DNA of 33,951 bases, from IMG/VR virus record IMGVR_UViG_3300032132_000028, positions 1 through 33,951 of that record. One strand, given 5' to 3'. Positions within the stretch are counted from its first letter, which is position 1; each line of letters begins with the position of its first letter. The notes beneath the pieces are model-generated. The model saw nothing but the letters and a program-made list of their open reading frames with translations. It was not told where the DNA came from and did not search any database. Made by a program: the position numbers and the translations under genes. Below, piece after piece: positions 27,981-33,951 of the stretch. This DNA comes from a virus.

Positions 27981-29264
27981 TTACGCCTGTGTCAGGTACT
28001 TGATCGACTTGCCAGCGGCAGTCGCTGCCGGATCAACAATCTTAGAATCGAAGGCGTTGAGAGCAACGAAACCGTCCTCATCGGTTGCCCGATAGAGTTC
28101 AGCCAGTCGATAGATTCGAACGGTCTCGACGAGCCGCACTTTGTGCTTGCTCATGTCACCGAACAGCAGCGATTTCACGCCGGTCGCGATCGCTGCCATG
28201 TCGTTGTTGATGCTAACCGGATAACCGTAGATGCGATCCGGTTCGTTGCCGACAGTGCCAGCCTGCCAGATGTACTGACCGTTCGAATCCTGCTCTTTTC
28301 GCAGTGCTTTGATCGTGAGATCGTGGCACATGAATCGAGCATTCGCACGGTTCGCAACATCGACCGAATGGATCAGGTCGAGCACTTCGTTGAAGTCGAT
28401 TGCCGCAGCCGCTGAAGTCGTGAAACTGGAATCGGTCGCATCGACCACAACGCCATTCGGCTCAGACGATCCTGATCCGACTGTGCCTTTGTTGTTGACC
28501 AGTCGCCCGAGCCGCTCACCGAACGATCGGCCGAGCAGTTCAGCCAGATCGACATCAGCATCACGCAGTGCTTCCCAGGTCACTTTCAGGATTCCTGAAG
28601 AGCCCTTGTAAGCATCCAGCTGCACTTTGCTGAACGTCGGATTGCTGCCAGTGCCAACGCTCGCGGCTTCCGCGATCATTGATCCACTGTTCGCCGTATC
28701 GTCGAACGTAGGCCAGATCACCGGAGTCGCTTTCGCAGTCGTCAGCACGTCTGCCACTTCCAGGATGCCGCCGTAATGCAGCATGGCTTCCTGCAGAGCC
28801 GTCACGAGCCGCGAGTTGATGACGTTGCCGGCATCATTCGAGCCGGTGCCGGTCGTCAGATCGTTTTTGAAACCGCGAAGCGTAGCATTGATCGAGCCGC
28901 CGAGTTGCAGGCCGAACAGTTCTGCCGCTTTCCTGCCTTCGGCAGTCACTTCGCTGCGGAATTCTTCGTACTGCGAATCGAGCCAGGCACGCAGTGCCTT
29001 GCGTTCCAGTTCAGGATCAGCGATCGCCGGCGTGCCGGTTGCCGCTGCCTGATCATCACGCAACTCAGTCAGTGATGCCGTCAGGCTGTCGGCTTTCTCG
29101 ATTCGATCGATCTCGCTGACGAGTGCCTGACTGTTTTCAATCAGTGCGTCGAACTTCTGATCATCTTCTGAAGTCCATTCGCTATCCTGCCGGCTGTCGA
29201 GCAACTCACGCACTTGAGTCTCGATACCAGCACGTTCCTCACGCAACGCCTTTACAGTCTTCAT
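27981..29264 (-). CDS. HK97-fold major capsid protein
   Basis: This 427-residue protein has an N-terminal heptad-rich delta domain (KTVKALREERAGIETQVREL and DRIEKADSLTASLTELR) of about 100 residues, then a capsid body. ATPVIWPTFDDTANSG, VSIGTGSNPTF-like and QLDAYKGSSGILKVTWEALRD stretches match the P-domain and E-loop surroundings of the HK97 family. GYPVSINNDM and LLFGDMSKHKVRLVE are the C-terminal signature. Cleavage of the delta domain by the upstream ClpP-like protease is expected. The coding sequence is bracketed by terminators. Confidence 0.9.
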   Translation of the reverse strand: MKTVKALREERAGIETQVRELLDSRQDSEWTSEDDQKFDALIENSQALVSEIDRIEKADSLTASLTELRDDQAAATGTPAIADPELERKALRAWLDSQYEEFRSEVTAEGRKAAELFGLQLGGSINATLRGFKNDLTTGTGSNDAGNVINSRLVTALQEAMLHYGGILEVADVLTTAKATPVIWPTFDDTANSGSMIAEAASVGTGSNPTFSKVQLDAYKGSSGILKVTWEALRDADVDLAELLGRSFGERLGRLVNNKGTVGSGSSEPNGVVVDATDSSFTTSAAAAIDFNEVLDLIHSVDVANRANARFMCHDLTIKALRKEQDSNGQYIWQAGTVGNEPDRIYGYPVSINNDMAAIATGVKSLLFGDMSKHKVRLVETVRIYRLAELYRATDEDGFVALNAFDSKIVDPAATAAGKSIKYLTQA

Positions 29265-29279
29265 TAAATCTCCCTGCGG

Positions 29280-29308
29280 AAAAAAACACGGGCTGCTCAG
29301 AGCACCCG
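29280..29308 (-). terminator. intrinsic terminator overlapping the protease stop codon
   Basis: On the minus strand CGGG-TGCT-CTG-AGCA-CCCG, with one bulged G, is an 8-bp hairpin that includes the protease stop codon (29299-29297) and is followed, after two bases, by a T-run of seven (29286-29280). It would reduce transcription into the capsid gene. Confidence 0.65.
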
Positions 29309-29995
29309 AAAGTGTGCGGCAGCCTTCCGCCGCAGAAACTGTTTTCGATTCGCCGACTGTTTCTGATCGCGTTTGCGATCCGTATACCGCAGCCGGTCGA
29401 GCACCTTGATCGGTGCGTTCTCATATCGTGATTCAACTTCACTGGCGGCGATCGCCTGTGATTCTTTGTTGCCGATGATCTCGGTGATAAACCCGTCAAG
29501 CAGTGCTTCCTCGGCTGTGAAATATGTCTCAGCCGCCATCACATCGAATATCTCGTCAAGCGGCTTCCGTGTCCGCCCGGCGTAAATGCCGGCGATCGTT
29601 CCATCGACTTTTTCGAGTTGATCAGCGAGTTCCCGCATGTCGTCAGAGTTGCCCGCCGCGATTGTCCAGGCGTTATGAATCATCATCAGCCCGGCTTCAT
29701 GCATGGCAATTTCATCGCCAGCCATCGCGATGAAAGAAGCTGCCGACATTGCTGCCCCGTCGATCTCAACGCGAACATGAGCCGGATGTTTTTTCAGCAG
29801 CGTGTTGATCGTCACGCCTTCGTACACATCGCCGCCGTAGGAATGCAGATTCAGAATGATCCGATCAACAGAACCTGCCTCTTCGAGAGCAGCCGCGAAT
29901 CCTTCCGCCGTAATGCCGTCCCAGCCGCCGACATCAGCGTAGAACGTGATCTGAGCCGTGCCGTTTTCAGTCGTCACCGATGGCATGTTCTGCAT
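29297..29995 (-). CDS. ClpP-like prohead protease
   Basis: This 232-residue protein starts MQNMPSVTTENGTAQITF. It has LNLHSYGGDVYEG (oxyanion region), S84 in GAAMSAASFIAMAGD and H107 in LMMIHNAW, the ClpP/SppA-like serine protease layout used to mature HK97-type capsids. The gene lies between portal and capsid, where such proteases are found. The first ATG is used; a second at 29986 is possible. Confidence 0.9.
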   Translation of the reverse strand: MQNMPSVTTENGTAQITFYADVGGWDGITAEGFAAALEEAGSVDRIILNLHSYGGDVYEGVTINTLLKKHPAHVRVEIDGAAMSAASFIAMAGDEIAMHEAGLMMIHNAWTIAAGNSDDMRELADQLEKVDGTIAGIYAGRTRKPLDEIFDVMAAETYFTAEEALLDGFITEIIGNKESQAIAASEVESRYENAPIKVLDRLRYTDRKRDQKQSANRKQFLRRKAAAHFRVL

Positions 29996-31187
29996 TCACA
30001 TCAATCCAATTCACTGGAACATAGTGAGTATCACCGCCGTCAATCGGCTCCTCATTGTCTCGCCGTCGCAGTTCGTTCACCGAGTAGCGGCCCATTTCTC
30101 GATGTTTGCGATCGACTTCCGCCTGCTCCTGCAGGCTGCGTCTGATGAGTTGCCGTCTGTCGAATTCCATATAGGTCGAGTCGCTCTGCTTTTCTTCCTC
30201 GGTCAGCAGTTTGTCCCACAGTTCTGATTCCCAGGCACGCAGCCACGGCTCAATACAGCGGTCTGCGTGTGCGTAGTTTTCCTGCTCCAGGCTGTTGTAC
30301 GACGCTCGCGACTGGTCGCCGAGATCGTGAGGACGCACACCAGTGATGTTCGCGATGTCGATGATCGTCGCCTTCTTCACTTCCGCCAGCTGTGCCTCTT
30401 CTGCACTGGCTTTCATCGGGACATACTCAGCAGCCTGATCGAGCACGCCGACTTTGTGAGCCTGACCCATGCCGGAAGATAAGACGCTCCAACGCTCCGC
30501 GAGTTCCTTCGCCTGATCTTCTCTGAGCTTGCCCGGCGTTTTCAAATAACCGGCGACCGTGCCGCCCTGCGAGTAATAGAGCGTTGAGTATTTCTGAGCC
30601 GCGATTGCTCCGCTGAGAGTCTGCTCCAGCATTTCGACAACGCTCAGCCCGCTGTACCCGTCGAAACACAGGCCGGGAATGTGCAGCACATCCTCATAGC
30701 GTTCGCGGTACGTTGTGTCGCCGCGACGGTAAACCACCCACAGCCGCTCGCTCAGCCCGTTGCCTTCGATCACCACAGTCGTGATCGGTGACGGTGGCAG
30801 CGGCTCCAGATACAGCGGTCTGCCGCCGGCATCACGCCAGATGCGGGCAAAACCGTTCCCGGTCAGTTGAGCGTGCAGCGTCAGCAGTCTCCGGAACTGG
30901 TAGGCATTGCAGTTCAGCCACGGTTTCCGCAGCACCAGCGGATAGCTGGGATGATCGGTCGCACGTTCCCGGCCGGCATCCGTTCTGCGGTATGTGCGGA
31001 TCGTCAGCCGGGCAACATCATTCGAGATGATGTTCACAGCACGCCACAGCGGGGGGATGCCCATCGCTGTCTGTGCGGTCACATCGACCGGCAGATTGTT
31101 GTTTCCCCAGACCGCGTCGACCCATTGATTCACATCGCGAACCTGAGTCAGGTCTTCCGCCTTTGGTCGCTTGAGCCATCCGAACAT
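29967..31187 (-). CDS. HK97-type portal protein
   Basis: This 406-residue protein starts MFGWLKRPKAEDL and has TAMGIPPLWRAVNIISNDVARL, then NPWLNCNAYQFRRLL-like and YRRGDTTYRERYEDVLHIPG, and KKATIIDIANITGVRPHDLGD near the end. This is the phage portal (HK97) family, a dodecamer through which DNA is packaged. ATG is joined to the terminase stop as TAATG. The C-terminus overlaps the protease start. Confidence 0.9.
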   Translation of the reverse strand: MFGWLKRPKAEDLTQVRDVNQWVDAVWGNNNLPVDVTAQTAMGIPPLWRAVNIISNDVARLTIRTYRRTDAGRERATDHPSYPLVLRKPWLNCNAYQFRRLLTLHAQLTGNGFARIWRDAGGRPLYLEPLPPSPITTVVIEGNGLSERLWVVYRRGDTTYRERYEDVLHIPGLCFDGYSGLSVVEMLEQTLSGAIAAQKYSTLYYSQGGTVAGYLKTPGKLREDQAKELAERWSVLSSGMGQAHKVGVLDQAAEYVPMKASAEEAQLAEVKKATIIDIANITGVRPHDLGDQSRASYNSLEQENYAHADRCIEPWLRAWESELWDKLLTEEEKQSDSTYMEFDRRQLIRRSLQEQAEVDRKHREMGRYSVNELRRRDNEEPIDGGDTHYVPVNWIDVNAEHAIGDD

Positions 31188-32929
31188 TAAAAAACAAATA
31201 CTCCCGGCTCATTGCCCTGGAACTCACCGTACAGAGCGGCTTCAAAAGCCATCACCGCGGCAACGACTGCATCAATTTTGTTGATGCTTTCGCTCTTGTC
31301 CGGCATCCACTGGTCACGAGCATCGCGGCGGATTACCAGGTTGCCCGCCTGCCACGCAAGCACCGGATCACCACCATGCCGCAATCGCTGCCCTCGCACA
31401 GTACGCAGCAGAGAACGCAGCGGCTCATTGTATGATTTAGCGTTCTGATGAAACGGATGGACGGTCACGCCGTGAGAATTCAGAAGATTCTGTGCAATCT
31501 GCTCCGCGAACGTGTCGTCATAATTCCACTGCTGCACGTTGAGATCGTTGTTAGCTTCGATGATCCATTCTTCAACGCGAGAGAAATCCACTGCATCACC
31601 GGAGCAGACACTGATCAGCCCGGTTGAAACCCATTCGCGAAACGGATGCGTTTTCAGATCGACTGAGCCGCTCACACAGCACCAGGACTGAGCCCGCAAT
31701 TGCCAGACCGGATCGCCGTCTGCCGTCTCATCGACTTTCGCGATCACGGCAGCTGCCGCCCAGTCATCAGTCCTGCCGAGATCGAAACCGCCATAAGCCT
31801 GATCAGGCCAGTCGACCAGATCGCCGCTGCAGCGAGCCCACTGAGCCGGCGGGATCGCACGCTCCAGCGATGTGACTTTGATATTGCAGTGATATCGTTT
31901 GAATCCATTCTCATCGGCGGGATTCAGTTTCGCGTTCTCAGCCTGCTCGCTCAGGTATTCCAGTTTCGGCGTTCCGAGTCCCTCAGCCCACTGCGGCACG
32001 CCATTCGGAAACGCTGTGAGCATGTTCGGATTGGCTTTCGGCCACAGCGATTGATCCTGCCAGTTGTCATCCTCATCGAGCCTGGCGATGAACGCGAACA
32101 GATTATCATTCTGCTGCGTACCATCTGCCGCTGCTTCGAGCGTATTCGCCGCCAGGAAATCCTGCTCTGCCCAGATGCGGGATTTGTCGTCGCCGGCTGT
32201 CGTGATGATCACCGTCAGCGGCTGTCGCCGTGAGCCTGATCCGGTCGTCATCTTCTCCCACAGCGGCCGATAGTAATCACGCCAGGCGTGCAGTTCATCG
32301 ACGATGACCAGATGCGGATTCAGCCCGTCTTTGTTCTTTGATTCGCTGCCGAGCGGTCTGACAATCGATTCGCGGTAATGCTCGCCGGGAAACGAGCACC
32401 GCTTTGTTCTGATCTTCGCGGCGTTCCTGATTTTTTTTGACGGTGAGAATTCGACCATCGACAGGAACGCATCGTACACGAGCCGTGCCTGATCTTCTGC
32501 GGTCGCGATCGAGTAGACTTCCGCACCCGGCTCATGCGGCGTGTCATACAGCGTCAGCAGTTTCATGATCGCTGATGCGAACAGCGACTTGCCCCATTTC
32601 CTGCCCGCTGTGATGTACGCACGCCGGAATCGCCGGCACCCGTCAGCCCGCCGCCAGCCGACCAGATTCCAGAGGATGAACTGCTGATTCGGTGACAGCA
32701 GAAACGGATTGCCCGCCCACTCTGCTTTCTGATGCGTGCAGACGGCTTCCACAAATCGCAGCGACTTCTCAGCGATGTCAGCATCAAAATGCAGCCCGCG
32801 TTCGTGAGCGTGATCGAGATCATCCAGATGCCGCTCAACCGCCAGTTGAACGTAACGGCCGGTGATAATGTCGCCGCTCATGACGGCATCACAATAATTC
32901 GCCACGCACGCGGCATGATCACGGCTCAT
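31187..32929 (-). CDS. terL: terminase large subunit (TerL)
   Basis: This 580-residue protein has Walker A AGRKWGKS (108-115), Walker B LVIVDELHAW with D211 and E212, the TTAGDDKS coupling segment (243-250), and a C-terminal nuclease domain starting with GGFDLGRTDDW (380-390), where D383 should hold metal. It cuts and packages DNA, powered by ATP hydrolysis. The start overlaps the HNH stop as ATGA. The size and motifs match the Terminase_1 family. Packaging type (cos or pac) is not decided by the sequence alone. Confidence 0.95.
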   Translation of the reverse strand: MSRDHAACVANYCDAVMSGDIITGRYVQLAVERHLDDLDHAHERGLHFDADIAEKSLRFVEAVCTHQKAEWAGNPFLLSPNQQFILWNLVGWRRADGCRRFRRAYITAGRKWGKSLFASAIMKLLTLYDTPHEPGAEVYSIATAEDQARLVYDAFLSMVEFSPSKKIRNAAKIRTKRCSFPGEHYRESIVRPLGSESKNKDGLNPHLVIVDELHAWRDYYRPLWEKMTTGSGSRRQPLTVIITTAGDDKSRIWAEQDFLAANTLEAAADGTQQNDNLFAFIARLDEDDNWQDQSLWPKANPNMLTAFPNGVPQWAEGLGTPKLEYLSEQAENAKLNPADENGFKRYHCNIKVTSLERAIPPAQWARCSGDLVDWPDQAYGGFDLGRTDDWAAAAVIAKVDETADGDPVWQLRAQSWCCVSGSVDLKTHPFREWVSTGLISVCSGDAVDFSRVEEWIIEANNDLNVQQWNYDDTFAEQIAQNLLNSHGVTVHPFHQNAKSYNEPLRSLLRTVRGQRLRHGGDPVLAWQAGNLVIRRDARDQWMPDKSESINKIDAVVAAVMAFEAALYGEFQGNEPGVFVF

Positions 32930-33261
32930 CGTTTCAGCCTCTCGTGCCAGTACGCGATGTCGGCGAAGACATTCGGATTACATCGCCGCCAGTTGCCGAT
33001 GTGACCGATCAGAAAGTGACAATTGATGCCGTACCGTTTCGCTTCGCACAGCGGGATCAGATTGCTTTCGACCAGTTCCAGATCAGGAGCCAGATAAAAC
33101 GGCACGCAGTGATGAGCGATCAGCGAACGCCTGCCGCCACAGACTGCACAGCAGCGACCCTTGAGAAATGCGTTCCGCACCTTTCGCCACTGTGAACTGC
33201 GGCGGGCATTTTTTGGTGCCTTATTCGGCAGCCGATCGGCCAGGTCTCGCCAGTGACTCAT
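32926..33261 (-). CDS. HNH endonuclease next to the terminase
   Basis: This 111-residue protein has CAVCGG, then LIAHHCVPFYLAPDL, ELVESNLIPLCE and CHFLIGH, the C-x2-C and C/H zinc site plus the HNH catalytic core. Overlaps at both ends (ATGA) place it tightly between small and large terminase. HNH proteins in that position are required for packaging in HK97-type cos phages, so this suggests cos-type ends. Confidence 0.85.
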   Translation of the reverse strand: MSHWRDLADRLPNKAPKNARRSSQWRKVRNAFLKGRCCAVCGGRRSLIAHHCVPFYLAPDLELVESNLIPLCEAKRYGINCHFLIGHIGNWRRCNPNVFADIAYWHERLKR

Positions 33262-33638
33262 AAGGCATCCAGCGGATCGGCCGGCTCTGTCGGATCGCTG
33301 GAAGCGAGCCCGCGTTTCGACTTCGGCGTCAGCCCGAACTGTGCCAGCAGACTGCGGAAGTGACCACGCATCTGATTCAGCGTTGAGACTTCAATCCGCC
33401 GCTGGCACTGATTGCGGTCGGTGTCTTCGGTCAGTCCGTTCACGCGGAGATCCGCCTGCAGGTTTGCGATGTCGATCTGCAGCTGTGCCAGTTGACCTAA
33501 CGCCATGAAGTCGTCGCCGCGAAGCCTGCCGTCAGCGTCAATCTGATCGGCGAGAATGCGGAACAGTTCCTGCCCGTCTTCGCACAGGCCCGGCGGGATC
33601 AGGATTGTCTGACCGGTCTGCAGATTATGTTTCATCAT
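33258..33638 (-). CDS. terminase small subunit, P27-like
   Basis: From the ATG at 33638, with GGGAG upstream, this 126-residue protein has LCEDGQELFRILADQIDADG, then LRGDDFMALGQLAQLQIDI, a run resembling P27-type small terminase helices, and a helical C-terminus (GHFRSLLAQFGLTPKSKRG). This protein recognises phage DNA for packaging. The GTG at 33644 is less likely. Confidence 0.75.
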   Translation of the reverse strand: MMKHNLQTGQTILIPPGLCEDGQELFRILADQIDADGRLRGDDFMALGQLAQLQIDIANLQADLRVNGLTEDTDRNQCQRRIEVSTLNQMRGHFRSLLAQFGLTPKSKRGLASSDPTEPADPLDAL

Positions 33639-33891
33639 CGGCACTGTCTCCCGTGAGTAATTCCTGCAGCCGCTTCACAACTTCAAAGATCGAGACACTG
33701 GAAACGCTCAGCAGTTCTGCCGCCGCGAGTGACTCGGCTTTTTTCTTCGTGCTCGCGTTGACCCAGTACCGCTCCCCGTCTGGCGATTCGACTTCCCAGA
33801 TGTGCGAGCCGTTGCCGGCTTTCGCAGCAGCGTCAAATGATGTGAACAGGTTGCTGTCGTGTTCAGGCTTGTTTTTTGCCCGATCTGCCAT
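33625..33891 (-). CDS. small hypothetical protein at the start of the late operon
   Basis: This 88-residue protein begins MADRAKNKPEHDSNLFTSFD. The middle has SHIWEVESPDGERYWVNAST, and a helix with KKKAESLAAAELLSVSSVS follows. GGAG lies 8 bases before the ATG. It overlaps the small terminase start. Its function is unknown. The 60 bp to the window edge hold no further gene and no clear promoter. Confidence 0.6.
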   Translation of the reverse strand: MADRAKNKPEHDSNLFTSFDAAAKAGNGSHIWEVESPDGERYWVNASTKKKAESLAAAELLSVSSVSIFEVVKRLQELLTGDSADDET

Positions 33892-33951
33892 GCCAATCGC
33901 TCCGATTCAGTCCACCCAAGACCGAAAAATGACGTGTTTTTTGTGAAAAGT

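Noticed and set aside
27780-28415. Plus-strand open frame of 211 residues with an RRRESNPR-like stretch
   Set aside because: It translates the antisense of the tRNA-like gene and the capsid gene; the stretch is the well-known artefact of reading a tRNA T arm.
1-33951. CRISPR array
   Set aside because: I found no regular repeat-spacer pattern; the only short-period repeat is the 10-bp array at 9671-9721.

Overview
The window is about 34 kb of a temperate tailed phage or prophage. Every gene I can support lies on the minus strand, so the genome reads from right to left. The capsid, neck and tail genes are of the HK97/siphovirus type: P27-like small terminase, large terminase, HK97 portal, ClpP-like prohead protease, HK97-fold capsid, gp6/gp7/gp10-like neck proteins, a tail tube, frameshifted tail chaperones and a 602-residue tape measure. 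A tyrosine integrase makes it temperate. No bacterial chromosomal gene is recognisable, and both ends are open: a gene is cut at base 1. The host is not proven. Gene content (secreted trypsin-like protease with thioredoxin domain, LamG protein, phage-borne sliding clamp) and the GC-rich, GATC-rich sequence suggest a Planctomycetota host; this is inference.

Layout in transcription order (right to left). 33.9-29.3 kb: terminases, two small ORFs, portal and protease. 29.3-27.9 kb: major capsid gene with a hairpin-plus-T-run terminator on each side, followed by a degenerate tRNA-Met-like gene. 27.8-21.2 kb: neck and tail genes, with a -1 frameshift signal between the two tail chaperone reading frames and an HNH endonuclease inserted among tail genes. 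21.2-16.3 kb: beta-rich tail-tip or fibre proteins and two small ORFs. 16.3-13.7 kb: a four-gene cassette of class 3 lipase, secreted protease-thioredoxin-coiled-coil protein and two small membrane proteins, which I propose as an unconventional lysis cassette. 13.7-11.3 kb: control region with two copies of a ~105 bp promoter/operator repeat, terminators, repeats and the integrase. 11.3-9.3 kb: small genes, a 10-bp-period repeat array and DNA-binding proteins. 9.3-0 kb: replication and recombination genes (sliding clamp, sigma-region-2-like protein, PD-(D/E)XK exonuclease, Sak4-like ATPase, SNF2-like helicase, DNA methyltransferase, DUF669 protein, resolvase-like nuclease, DEAH helicase, phosphoesterase, DUF6378 protein).

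The genes are packed with many ATGA and TAATG overlaps, so most translation is coupled. The early half carries a recurring TACCACCAC leader element at thirteen translation-start regions, which I did not find at late-gene starts. A lysogeny repressor, a DNA polymerase and a conventional peptidoglycan-degrading endolysin are not recognisable in the window; they may lie outside it or be replaced by unfamiliar proteins.
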